A DNA stretch of 35,713 nucleotides. Origin: an uncultured Peptostreptococcaceae bacterium. Lineage in GTDB: Bacteria; Bacillota; Clostridia; Peptostreptococcales; Anaerovoracaceae. The stretch covers positions 1 through 35,713 of the forward strand of contig CAJOKT010000027.1 of the NCBI GenBank assembly GCA_905235115.1, given 5' to 3'. The notes below the pieces were generated by a model, which did not search any database, had not been told where the DNA came from, and was given only the letters and a program-made list of their open reading frames with translations. A program made the translations under genes and the position numbers. Positions 24,000 to 32,618 of this stretch are shown one piece after another. Positions within the stretch are counted from its first letter, which is position 1. The number at the start of each line of letters is the position of its first letter.

Positions 24000-25403
24000 A
24001 TGGCTGACAAAAAATTCAGGATCATGGAAACCGTGCTGAGAGATGCTCATCAGTCTCTGGCAGCCACAAGAATGAGGACGGAGGAGATGCTCCCCATCCT
24101 TGACAAAATAGACGACGTAGGCTACTACTCGGTGGAATGCTGGGGAGGAGCCACCTTCGACGCGTGCCTCAGGTTCCTGGACGAGGATCCCTGGGACAGG
24201 CTGAGAAAACTGAGAAGGGGGATGCCCAAGACTAAGCTCCAGATGCTCTTAAGGGGACAGAACCTTCTGGGCTACAGACATTATGCCGATGACGTGGTGG
24301 AATACTTCGTACAGAGGTCCATCGCAAACGGCATCGACATCATAAGGATATTCGACGCCCTGAACGACCTGAGAAATCTGGAAACTTCCGTGAAGGCCGC
24401 AAAGAAAGAGGGCGGGGAGGTACAGATAGCCTTCTCATACACCCTCGGCAAGGGATATACCATGGAATACTGGGAAAAGCTTGCCAAGGACATGGAGTCC
24501 ATGGGAGCAGATTCCATTTGTCTGAAGGACATGTCCGGAATCCTCACGCCCCAGGCTTCCGCAGAGATCATACCGGTCCTCAAGAAGGCTGTTAAGATCC
24601 CGGTACAGCTCCACAGCCACTGCACATCAGGAGTTGCTCTCATGTCCTACATGAAAGCTATCGAGGCGGGATGCGACATAGTCGATACTGCGATCTCGCC
24701 ATGGTCCATGGGAACATCTCAGCCTGCAACCGAAGTCATCTGCAAGGCCTTCGAGGGAACGGAATATGACCCGGGACTTGACCAGAACCTCCTGGCGGAG
24801 ATCGCAGACTACTTCAGACCCCTTCAGGAAAGGTACATCAAGGAAGGAAGGATAGACCCCAAGGTACTTGGCGTGAACATCAAAACACTTCTCTACCAGG
24901 TTCCCGGCGGAATGCTCTCCAATCTGGTATCCCAGCTCAAGGATCAGAACGCATCCGACAAGTTCTACGATGTGCTCCAGGAGGTGCCAAACGTGAGAAA
25001 CGATCTGGGACAGCCTCCTCTGGTCACGCCCTCATCTCAGATCGTGGGGACTCAGGCTGTGCTCAACGTGCTCATGGGGGAAAGATACAAGATCATCTCC
25101 AAGGAGACCAAGGCCATATTAAAGGGCGAATACGGAAAGACCATCCTTCCCTTTGACCCGGAAGTCCAGAAGAAGGCCCTGGGGGACGAGGAACCCATCA
25201 CCTGCAGACCGGCGGATCTGCTCAAGCCGGAGCTGGATGAACTCAGAGAGAAGGTGAAGGAATACTCCATCCAGGAGGAGGATGTTTTGAGCTATGCTCT
25301 GTTCCCGGAGGTGGCCACAGAGTTCTTCAGAAAGAGAGACGCCAGACTTCACGGTCTGGATCCGGAGCTTCTGGATAAGGAAAATAAAGCATATCCGGTA
25401 TAG
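24000..25403 (+). CDS. oadA: Oxaloacetate decarboxylase-type carboxyltransferase (OadA without biotin domain)
   Basis: A TIM-barrel carboxyltransferase that moves CO2 from oxaloacetate (or adds it to pyruvate) via biotin. The 467-residue protein has METVLRDAHQSLAATR (Asp15), FDALNDLRN, ICLKDMSG (Lys176, the active-site lysine) and HSHCTSG (His205 and His207, metal ligands). It ends in the PYC-OADA conserved domain with KTLLYQVPGGM and GTQAVLNVL. It lacks the C-terminal biotin domain, which is encoded three genes upstream. It is the last gene of the operon, 17 bases after oadB. Together with the acyl-CoA-type carboxyltransferase it resembles the 5S component of transcarboxylase. AGGAG precedes the ATG. 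Confidence 0.93.
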   Translation: MADKKFRIMETVLRDAHQSLAATRMRTEEMLPILDKIDDVGYYSVECWGGATFDACLRFLDEDPWDRLRKLRRGMPKTKLQMLLRGQNLLGYRHYADDVVEYFVQRSIANGIDIIRIFDALNDLRNLETSVKAAKKEGGEVQIAFSYTLGKGYTMEYWEKLAKDMESMGADSICLKDMSGILTPQASAEIIPVLKKAVKIPVQLHSHCTSGVALMSYMKAIEAGCDIVDTAISPWSMGTSQPATEVICKAFEGTEYDPGLDQNLLAEIADYFRPLQERYIKEGRIDPKVLGVNIKTLLYQVPGGMLSNLVSQLKDQNASDKFYDVLQEVPNVRNDLGQPPLVTPSSQIVGTQAVLNVLMGERYKIISKETKAILKGEYGKTILPFDPEVQKKALGDEEPITCRPADLLKPELDELREKVKEYSIQEEDVLSYALFPEVATEFFRKRDARLHGLDPELLDKENKAYPV

Positions 25404-25421
25404 ATTTAAGGTTTGCCGGTA

Positions 25422-25430
25422 TGATATAAT
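25422..25430 (+). promoter_or_regulatory. Extended -10 promoter before glmU and prs
   Basis: TG-A-TATAAT at 25422-25430, in the gap after oadA. The -35 (TAGATT at 25401-25406) is weak. It would drive the acetyltransferase gene and probably prs. Confidence 0.6.
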
Positions 25431-25474
25431 AAGTTCTCAGACAGAGATTTTTGTGCTAAAGAAGGTAATCAGAA

Positions 25475-26098
25475 ATGGAAGAAAAAAACTATTACATTGA
25501 CGATACGGTACAGGTGGGTGAAGGCACCTTCATCGGACCGGGCTGCGTCATCAAGGGAAATACGGTGATCGGCAAGAACTGCGTTCTGGATCAGAACTGC
25601 AGGATCGAGGACAGCATCATCGGAGACGGCGTCAAGATCATGAGCTCATACATCCTGAAGTCAGAGGTGGGCGACGAGACCGAGGTAGGTCCCTTCGCTT
25701 ACATGAGACCGGGCTCCAAGGTCGGTAAGAACTGCAAGGTAGGAGACTTCGTAGAGGTCAAGAATGCGATCCTGGGCGACAATACCAAGGCATCACACCT
25801 GACTTACATCGGGGATGCGGATCTCGGCAGAGGCATCAATCTGGGCTGCGGAGTGGTATTCGTCAACTACGACGGGACAAACAAGCACCGCTCCACGGTG
25901 GATGACAACGCCTTCATCGGATGCAACTCCAATCTGGTTTCTCCGGTGCACGTGGGAGAGGGCAGCTACATTGCTGCAGGATCCACTGTCACGGAAGACG
26001 TAGAGCCGGATTCACTCTACATCGCGCGCTCCAGGGCTTACGTCAAGAAGAACTGGGTGGCCAAGAGAGGACTCTGGAAGGGTAAGTATCAGAAATAG
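25475..26098 (+). CDS. glmU: GlmU acetyltransferase half only
   Basis: A 207-residue left-handed beta-helix protein matching the C-terminal half of GlmU, which acetylates glucosamine-1-phosphate in the pathway to UDP-GlcNAc. The hexapeptide repeats start at residue 6 and the acetyltransferase site is intact: PFAYMRPGSKVG (Arg), FVEVKNA (Lys), ASHLTYIGDA (catalytic His, Tyr), VNYDG (Asn) and GCNSNLVSPV. The N-terminal uridylyltransferase (about 230-250 residues) is absent and no remnant lies upstream, where oadA ends 71 bases before. The position before prs is where full-length glmU sits in Firmicutes. Either the uridylyltransferase is encoded elsewhere or this has become another sugar acetyltransferase. 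Confidence 0.85.
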   Translation: MEEKNYYIDDTVQVGEGTFIGPGCVIKGNTVIGKNCVLDQNCRIEDSIIGDGVKIMSSYILKSEVGDETEVGPFAYMRPGSKVGKNCKVGDFVEVKNAILGDNTKASHLTYIGDADLGRGINLGCGVVFVNYDGTNKHRSTVDDNAFIGCNSNLVSPVHVGEGSYIAAGSTVTEDVEPDSLYIARSRAYVKKNWVAKRGLWKGKYQK

Positions 26099-26160
26099 GT
26101 CTGATGCTCTCAAATAAAATAATTATCGAACTGGTTACAAGAAAGGCAAGGTAGGTCAAA

Positions 26161-27111
26161 TTGAACAGTCAGGCATTCACGGATTACAAGATCTTCACAT
26201 GTAATTCAAATGTAGGCCTCGCTGAAGAGATCAGCGGCATCATGGGCAAGCCCCTGGGAAAAGCTACAGTAACTAAATTCAGCGACGGAGAGATCTCTGT
26301 GAACATTTGGGAAACGGTCAGAGGTGTGGACTGCTACATCATCCAGTCCACCTGCAATCCGGTGAACGACAATCTCATGGAACTTCTCATCATGATCGAT
26401 GCCATGAAGAGGGCATCCGCGGGGAGGATCAACGCAGTGATCCCGTATTACGGATACGCCAGGCAGGACAGGAAGGCCAAGGCCAGAGATCCCATCACAT
26501 CCAAGCTGGTGGCGGATCTGATCGTGGCTGCAGGCGCTGACAGAGTGATCACCATGGACCTTCACGCCAACCAGATCCAGGGTTATTTCAATATCCCCGT
26601 GGACCATCTTCTGGGAATGCCTATTCTTGCGGACTATTTTAAGCAGAAGGCTCTTCCGGATATGTGCATCGTATCCCCGGACCACGGTTCAGTGACCAGG
26701 GCAAGGTCGGTGGCCGAGCTTCTGAACTGCCCCATCGCCATCATCGACAAGAGACGTCCTGAGCCCAACAAGTCCGAGATCATGAACATTATCGGTGACA
26801 TCGAGGGCAAGAACTGCATCATAATCGACGACATGATCGATACCGCGGGAACCATATGTAATGCTGCCAAGGCCATAAAGGACCTGGGTGCCAGGAATGT
26901 TTACGCCGGCGCCACCCACGCGGTGCTTTCCGGTCCCGCCATCGAGAGGATAGAGAACTCCGTGTTCGAGGAGATGGTTCTTCTGAACACTATTCCTCTC
27001 ACCGAGGAAAAGAAGCTGGACAATATGACGGTGCTGTCCGTGGCCCCGCTTTTCGCAGAGGCCATGACCAGGGTACACAACAACGGATCCGTTTCAGCTC
27101 TGTTCGATTAG
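26161..27111 (+). CDS. prs: Ribose-phosphate pyrophosphokinase
   Basis: Makes PRPP from ribose-5-phosphate and ATP; PRPP is also the signal sensed by the PurR encoded nearby. The 316-residue protein has [25 protein letters not shown], the metal-binding [23 protein letters not shown] and the PRPP motif [13 protein letters not shown]. Length is normal. The start is TTG at 26161, after AGGTAGG; the next ATG would remove part of the fold (KIFTCNSN). It follows glmU as in most Firmicutes. A GC-rich hairpin and pth come next. Confidence 0.95.
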   Translation: MNSQAFTDYKIFTCNSNVGLAEEISGIMGKPLGKATVTKFSDGEISVNIWETVRGVDCYIIQSTCNPVNDNLMELLIMIDAMKRASAGRINAVIPYYGYARQDRKAKARDPITSKLVADLIVAAGADRVITMDLHANQIQGYFNIPVDHLLGMPILADYFKQKALPDMCIVSPDHGSVTRARSVAELLNCPIAIIDKRRPEPNKSEIMNIIGDIEGKNCIIIDDMIDTAGTICNAAKAIKDLGARNVYAGATHAVLSGPAIERIENSVFEEMVLLNTIPLTEEKKLDNMTVLSVAPLFAEAMTRVHNNGSVSALFD

Positions 27112-27134
27112 ATCAGATATCAGGAATTTTTCAT

Positions 27135-27165
27135 TCATGCTCCCGCGGCCTGCGCGGGAGCGTGA
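27135..27165 (+). other. Stable hairpin between prs and pth
   Basis: A 13-base-pair stem (27135-27147 with 27153-27165) has a 5-base loop and is followed by GCGTATTTTGAG, only a short T run. It ends 12 bases before the pth ATG. It may be a weak terminator or limit translation of pth, which has no strong ribosome site. Confidence 0.55.
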
Positions 27166-27177
27166 GCGTATTTTGAG

Positions 27178-27783
27178 ATGTATGTAATAGCCGGCTTGGG
27201 TAACCCGGGCAAAAAATACGAGTGCACTCGTCATAATATGGGATTTCTTGCTCTGGACCTGATCTCAGACAAGCACGGTATAGAGATCAGCAAGCTCAAG
27301 TTCAGGGCCCTTTTGGGAGAAGGAAGGATAGGGGACGAGAAGGTGATCCTTGTGAAGCCCCAGACTTATATGAACCTTTCCGGGGAAGCCGTAAGAGAAG
27401 TGGTGAACTTCTACAAGGTTCCAATGGACCATCTCATCGTCATCTACGATGATATCGACCTTCCTGAAGGGTATCTCAGAATAAGAGCGTCGGGCTCATC
27501 AGGGACCCACAACGGCATGAGAAATGTTATATACTGCCTGGGAGAGGAAGGCTTTCCCAGGATCAGAGTGGGTATCGGCGGAAACGGCAGCCAGGATCTG
27601 ATCGATTACGTTACCGGAAGGATAACGGAACAGGAGGCAGATCCCCTTTGGAATGCTCTGAACAAGGCGGCAGAGGCTGCCTGTGACATAGTGGAGCATG
27701 GCGTGGCCCACGCCATGCAGGAATACAATATAAAACCGGGAAGGCTCAAAAAGCTTTCCGAAGAGGAAGAACAGGCGAAATGA
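27178..27783 (+). CDS. pth: Peptidyl-tRNA hydrolase
   Basis: Frees tRNA from peptidyl-tRNAs that fall off the ribosome. The 201-residue protein has the N-terminus MYVIAGLGNPGKKYECTRHN with catalytic His19, then KPQTYMNLSGEAV, the VIYDDIDLPEG motif and SGTHNGMRNVI. The C-terminal lid is a little long with a charged tail. It follows prs as in Firmicutes. Its stop overlaps the mfd start (ATGA), so mfd is translated by coupling. The ribosome site is poor. Confidence 0.95.
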   Translation: MYVIAGLGNPGKKYECTRHNMGFLALDLISDKHGIEISKLKFRALLGEGRIGDEKVILVKPQTYMNLSGEAVREVVNFYKVPMDHLIVIYDDIDLPEGYLRIRASGSSGTHNGMRNVIYCLGEEGFPRIRVGIGGNGSQDLIDYVTGRITEQEADPLWNALNKAAEAACDIVEHGVAHAMQEYNIKPGRLKKLSEEEEQAK

Positions 27784-30700
27784 TAAATTACGCCGGGCTG
27801 AGCGACAGCCGCGTTTCTCCCTACCTGGCAGAGCTCCTCAGGGACCGCAGCCAGGCTCTTGTCATCGTATCCACGGACCAGAGAGCAAAAGATCTGGCCG
27901 GGGATCTGGGATTCTTCCTTCCGGGAAGAGAGATCCGGACGCTTTACGGTGAGGACGGATTCTTCACAGGGTCCGATGCGGAGGACCGGGACATCATCAT
28001 CAACAGAACAAAAGTGCTTCAGGCGCTGTCGAGAGGGGTACCCCTTCTGGTGGTGGCGCCTGTTTCGTGTGCCATAAAGAAGCTCCCTCCGCATTCGGAG
28101 TACATGGATAAGAAGCTCACATTCCGGGTGGGAGAGGAGTTGCCCTTTAAGAAGATCGCGGCATATCTTACCGACCTGGGATACGAGAGATACCCTCTGG
28201 TGGAGGGCACCGGCCAGTTCAGCATCAGAGGAGGGCTTGTGGATGTTTTCCCGCCGGACATGGACGACTCCGTAAGGATCGAATTTTTCGGAGACGAGGT
28301 GGATTCGGTCAGGATCTTCGACAGTCAGTCCCAGCGGTCCCTGGAGAACCTTCAGAGCGTAACGGTCTGTCCCGCAGTGGAACTTACGGGGACCCGGGAG
28401 TTCCTGGAATCAGGTGTGTCACAGTTAAAAAAAGAATACTATAAGCGGGCAGCTGAAATAGAGAAGAAGGAGACCGATCCGGACTTGGCGGCGGTCATGT
28501 CCGACAAGGTCAGGCAGACCGCAGACGAACTGGAGGAGAGAATACTGGACAAGGGAGAGACATGGATCCTCCGTCACTATCTTCAGTATTTTTACCAGAA
28601 GCCTGAATACATCTGGGACTATCTTGGAAAAAACAGCCTGATCGCATTGGACGATCCGGACAGGATCTTCGAGATACTGGAGCTTACCGACAGGGAGAAG
28701 GCTTCGGACTTTACCCTGAACCTGGAGAGGGGCACTGCAGTCCCCAGAGACAAGGAGTCTCTGTCAGGAACAGAGGATATGCTTAAGCTCATGAAGGAGC
28801 ATGACCTGACCATCTTCACTCCGTTCCCGAAGAAGGTAAGGGGTGTGGCGGCCTTCGACAAGGTCTACGACGTCCGTTCCAGGCAGCCCCTGAGCTTCGA
28901 TGGTAAGATGAACGTGTTGGCCTCAGAGATCGCCTCCTACCTTAAGAGGGGGTATCAGGTGAACATCGTTTCCTCCTCGGAGGAGAGACTGGCTAACTTA
29001 AGAGAGTTCGCCGAAAGGGAAGAACTTAAGGGCATAAATTTTTTGAGCGGGAGCCTGACCAGAGGCATCGAGCTTTCAAGCGACAAAAAAGTCTGGCTCA
29101 CGGACACTGACATCTTCGGGCACCCCAGAAGGAGCAAAAAAAGCAAGACCAGAACCAGAAACCAGATGTTCAGCTCCTTTTCCGGTCTTTCCATAGGGGA
29201 TTACGTGGTCCACGAGAACCACGGCATCGGAAGATACGACGGTATCCACAAGCTCAAGGTGGAAGGGGAGATCAAGGACTATATCAAGATCCGCTACCAG
29301 GGAAAGGACCTTTTGTACGTTCCCGTGGAGCAGATGGACCTGGTCCAGAAATATATAGGAAACGAAGACGGAGAGCCCAGGATCAACAAGCTTTCAGGAG
29401 GCGAATGGAAGGCCACCAAGCAGAAGGCAAGGCAGGCCATCGCCGTCATGGCTGAAGATCTGATCGAACTATACGCAAGAAGGCAGGTGAAGCCGGGATA
29501 TGCCTTCCCGGAGGATACTCCCTGGCAGCGGGAGTTCGAGGAGGACTTCCCATATGAGGAGACCGATGATCAGCTGAAGGCCACCGAAGAGATCAAGAAG
29601 GACATGGAGAGTCCGCTGAGCATGGACAGGCTTCTTCTCGGCGACGTGGGCTTCGGAAAGACAGAAGTTGCCGCCAGGGCCATCTTTAAGTGCCTTGCAG
29701 GGGGCAAGCAGGCCGCCATGCTGGTTCCAACCACCATACTGGCCAACCAGCATTATTACACATTAAAGGAAAGATTCGAGAAATATCCCTTCAAAGTAGA
29801 GGTGCTGTCCAGATTCAGGACCGCATCCCAGCAGAAGACCACCGTGGAGAAGCTGGCAAAAGGCGAAGTGGATCTGGTAATAGGCACACACAGACTTCTC
29901 TCCCGGGATGTCCGGTTCAAGGACCTGGGACTTCTTGTGGTTGACGAGGAGCAGCGCTTCGGCGTGGATCACAAGGAGACCATCAAGAAGATGAAGGCCA
30001 ACGTGGACGTGCTGACGCTTTCCGCCACACCTATTCCGAGGACGCTGAACATGTCCCTCACAGGCATCAAGGACGTGAGCTTCATCGAGGAGCCCCCTGA
30101 GGAAAGGTATCCGGTGAGGACCTATGTCATGGAGGAAGACGACAATGTGGTAAGAGAGGTGATCCAGAGAGAACTGGGCCGCGGGGGCCAGGTGTTTTGC
30201 GTATACAACAGGGTGAGAGGTCTTTCCAGAGTGGCCGACAAGATCAGGGAACTGGTGCCGGAGGCCAGGGTGGTCACAGCCCACGGTCAGATGAACGAGA
30301 ATGCTCTGGAGGACGTCATGATGAAGTTCATGGACGGGGAAGCAGATGTGCTGGTGTCCACATCCATCATCGAGTCCGGTCTGGACATCCAGAACGCCAA
30401 CACCATGCTGATCCTGGATTCCGAGAGATACGGTCTTTCCCAGCTCTACCAGATGAGAGGCAGGGTGGGCAGATCCGCCAGACTGGCCTACTGCTATCTC
30501 ATGTACAAGAAGGACAAGTCTCTTACCGAGTCTCAGGAGAAGAGGCTCAAGGCGATCAGGGAGTTCACCGAGTTCGGTGCAGGCTTCAAGGTAGCCATGA
30601 AGGACCTGGAGATAAGAGGGGCCGGCAACATGCTGGGCACCGCCCAGTCCGGCCATATCGCAAGCATCGGATACGAGCTTTACTGCAAGATGGTGGATAA

Positions 30701-31259
30701 CGCGGTGCGGGCGCTGAAGGGCGAGATCGTGACCGATGACCGCGAAGAGTCCACCATGGAATTCCCCGTATCCGCATACATTCCGGACAGCTACATCTCC
30801 GACGAGAACCTGAAGCTTGAGATGTACAAGAAGATCTCCGGAGTCAGATCCAGAGAGGACATCGCAGACCTTAATGACGAGTTCATGGACCGCTTCGGGG
30901 ACATCCCCGGTCAGACATCGGACCTGATGAAGATATCCTATATAAGGTATATGTCGGAGATCATGGGCATCGAAAAGATCCGGGTGGACAAGAACGATCC
31001 GGAGGATCTTAAGCTTTCGCCCATGGCTCTAAAGAAGCTTGGAGGCGCAAAACATACCAGGAAGTACATCCTGGACTTCAGGGACGAAAACGCCATCACA
31101 GCCTACGGTATCCTGAACGCGCAGGACAGGTTCAAGGGCGAGTTTTTTGCGCACATGGGGACCCATCCCTTCATCAGGCTCAGGACCGAGACCGGAACAG
31201 ATCTGGACAGAGTGACGGAACTTCTTGAAATACTCGTGGAAAACAAAAAGACCGCATGA
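27780..31259 (+). CDS. mfd: Transcription-repair coupling factor Mfd
   Basis: An 1159-residue translocase that removes stalled RNA polymerase from damaged DNA and recruits excision repair. The N-terminal UvrB-like region contains YERYPLVEGTGQFSIRGG and VDVFPPD. The RNA-polymerase-interacting (CarD-like) domain is at about 473-540 with GDYVVHENHGIGRYDG. The helicase part has Walker A GDVGFGKTE (about 620-628), the DEEQRFGV box (about 721), SATPIPRTL and the QMRGRVGRS motif VI. A TRCF domain ends it. All domains and length are normal. The start overlaps pth by 4 bases. uvrC earlier in the window belongs to the same repair pathway. Confidence 0.97.
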   Translation: MINYAGLSDSRVSPYLAELLRDRSQALVIVSTDQRAKDLAGDLGFFLPGREIRTLYGEDGFFTGSDAEDRDIIINRTKVLQALSRGVPLLVVAPVSCAIKKLPPHSEYMDKKLTFRVGEELPFKKIAAYLTDLGYERYPLVEGTGQFSIRGGLVDVFPPDMDDSVRIEFFGDEVDSVRIFDSQSQRSLENLQSVTVCPAVELTGTREFLESGVSQLKKEYYKRAAEIEKKETDPDLAAVMSDKVRQTADELEERILDKGETWILRHYLQYFYQKPEYIWDYLGKNSLIALDDPDRIFEILELTDREKASDFTLNLERGTAVPRDKESLSGTEDMLKLMKEHDLTIFTPFPKKVRGVAAFDKVYDVRSRQPLSFDGKMNVLASEIASYLKRGYQVNIVSSSEERLANLREFAEREELKGINFLSGSLTRGIELSSDKKVWLTDTDIFGHPRRSKKSKTRTRNQMFSSFSGLSIGDYVVHENHGIGRYDGIHKLKVEGEIKDYIKIRYQGKDLLYVPVEQMDLVQKYIGNEDGEPRINKLSGGEWKATKQKARQAIAVMAEDLIELYARRQVKPGYAFPEDTPWQREFEEDFPYEETDDQLKATEEIKKDMESPLSMDRLLLGDVGFGKTEVAARAIFKCLAGGKQAAMLVPTTILANQHYYTLKERFEKYPFKVEVLSRFRTASQQKTTVEKLAKGEVDLVIGTHRLLSRDVRFKDLGLLVVDEEQRFGVDHKETIKKMKANVDVLTLSATPIPRTLNMSLTGIKDVSFIEEPPEERYPVRTYVMEEDDNVVREVIQRELGRGGQVFCVYNRVRGLSRVADKIRELVPEARVVTAHGQMNENALEDVMMKFMDGEADVLVSTSIIESGLDIQNANTMLILDSERYGLSQLYQMRGRVGRSARLAYCYLMYKKDKSLTESQEKRLKAIREFTEFGAGFKVAMKDLEIRGAGNMLGTAQSGHIASIGYELYCKMVDNAVRALKGEIVTDDREESTMEFPVSAYIPDSYISDENLKLEMYKKISGVRSREDIADLNDEFMDRFGDIPGQTSDLMKISYIRYMSEIMGIEKIRVDKNDPEDLKLSPMALKKLGGAKHTRKYILDFRDENAITAYGILNAQDRFKGEFFAHMGTHPFIRLRTETGTDLDRVTELLEILVENKKTA

Positions 31260-31265
31260 TATAAT
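31237..31265 (+). promoter_or_regulatory. Promoter before the deaminase gene
   Basis: TGGAAA (31237-31242), 17 bases, TATAAT (31260-31265) with TG just before the -10. It overlaps the mfd stop codon and could drive the deaminase-yabM-cysK run. Confidence 0.6.
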
Positions 31266-31309
31266 TAACCCATTAAGACTGCGGCCGCGGGACCGCGTAT
31301 GGAGTCAAT

Positions 31310-32596
31310 ATGCTATTTAAAGACATAACAATTCTCAATGAGGATCTCCGGACGGAGGAACATAAGTACGTAGGAGTGAAGGGTTCCAAGATCGCATATA
31401 TCGGGTCTTCTGAGCCTGAAGAGGACTACGGCAGGACCGTGGAGGGCAAGGGAAGGCTTCTCATGTCCGCCTTCTTCAACGCCCACGGACATTCCCCCAT
31501 GTCTCTTTTAAGGGGCTACGGAGAGAACATGCTGCTCCAGGACTGGCTCAACAAGAAGATATTTCCCTTCGAGGACAAACTGAACGGAAGGGCGGTGTAT
31601 TGGGGGACGCTTCTGAACATGGCTGAAGGTCTGAAGTTCGGTATCGTGTCCCACTCCGACATGTACTTCTTTGTTGATGACATGGTGGAGGCAGTGGCTG
31701 CCGCAGGCTGCAAGGCCAACATCTCCAGAGCCATAGCGCACTTCGATGACTCGGACCCCTGGCTTTCTCCCAAATTCCAGGAGGTGAAGAGGACCTTCGA
31801 GGCATACAACGGCATAGAAGAGGGCAGGATCAGGATCGACACAGGCATACACGCGGAGTACACCGCGACACCTGTGGCGGTGAGGGCCATATCTGAATTC
31901 GCAAAGGATCACGATGCCATAATGCACATCCACATCTCTGAGACCAGGAAGGAGCATGAGGAGTGCAAGGAAAGGCACGGCAAGACCCCGGTGCAGTTCT
32001 TCAATGATCTGGGAGCCCTGGACACGAAGGCTCTGGCCGCCCACTGTGTCTGGCTTGAAGATGAAGATTTCGCAATTCTGAAGGAAAAGGGGGCAAGTGT
32101 TGCCATAAACACTGCATCCAACATGAAGCTTGCTTCTGGCTCCGCTGACGTTCCCAGATTCCTGAGAGAGGGAATAAACGTGGCCATAGGAACAGATTCG
32201 GTCTCCTCCAACAACTCACTGAACTTCTTCGAGGAGATGAAACTATTCGCTCTGCTCCCCAAGCTCACCTCAGGAGATCCCACGGTGGTGACGCCCCGGG
32301 AGACACTGTACGCGGCGACCAGAGGAGGAGCCATAGCCCAGGGCAGGATGAACTCCGGACTTCTGAAGGAAGGGTTCGACGCTGACCTGATCATGCTGGA
32401 CATTTCCGGACCAAACATGTACCCCGTCCACGACATGCTGACAAACCTGGTTTATTCCATGTCAGGCTCTGATATAATGATGACCATGGCGGACGGGGCA
32501 GTGCTTTTCGAAAACGGAGAGTACAGAGGCATAGACGTTGAAAAAACGGCTTACGAAGTACAGAGATCGGTTGAATATATTCTGGGCAAGCTTTGA
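31310..32596 (+). CDS. Amidohydrolase, S-adenosylhomocysteine/methylthioadenosine deaminase-like
   Basis: A 428-residue metal-dependent amidohydrolase of the MtaD/SsnA group. Members remove the amino group of S-adenosylhomocysteine, 5'-methylthioadenosine or related nucleosides. Metal ligands are in NAHGH (His59, His61), HIHISE (His206 region), AHCVWL (His245) and GTDSVSSNN (Asp296). The family's ARG-rich motif TRGGAIAQG and the C-terminal beta sandwich (GFDADLIMLD) are present. It lies between mfd and a YabM-like gene, a place where the typical clostridial cluster has none or spoVT. GGAG precedes the ATG. The true substrate may differ, since the family is broad; guanine and chlorohydrolase activities also occur. 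Confidence 0.85.
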   Translation: MLFKDITILNEDLRTEEHKYVGVKGSKIAYIGSSEPEEDYGRTVEGKGRLLMSAFFNAHGHSPMSLLRGYGENMLLQDWLNKKIFPFEDKLNGRAVYWGTLLNMAEGLKFGIVSHSDMYFFVDDMVEAVAAAGCKANISRAIAHFDDSDPWLSPKFQEVKRTFEAYNGIEEGRIRIDTGIHAEYTATPVAVRAISEFAKDHDAIMHIHISETRKEHEECKERHGKTPVQFFNDLGALDTKALAAHCVWLEDEDFAILKEKGASVAINTASNMKLASGSADVPRFLREGINVAIGTDSVSSNNSLNFFEEMKLFALLPKLTSGDPTVVTPRETLYAATRGGAIAQGRMNSGLLKEGFDADLIMLDISGPNMYPVHDMLTNLVYSMSGSDIMMTMADGAVLFENGEYRGIDVEKTAYEVQRSVEYILGKL

Positions 32597-32618
32597 GCCC
32601 GGACCGGTATAGAAAGAT

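Noticed and set aside
29763-30656. A 297-codon minus-strand open frame inside mfd
   Set aside because: The mfd motifs are on the + strand here; the reverse frame is a by-product of GC-rich codon usage.
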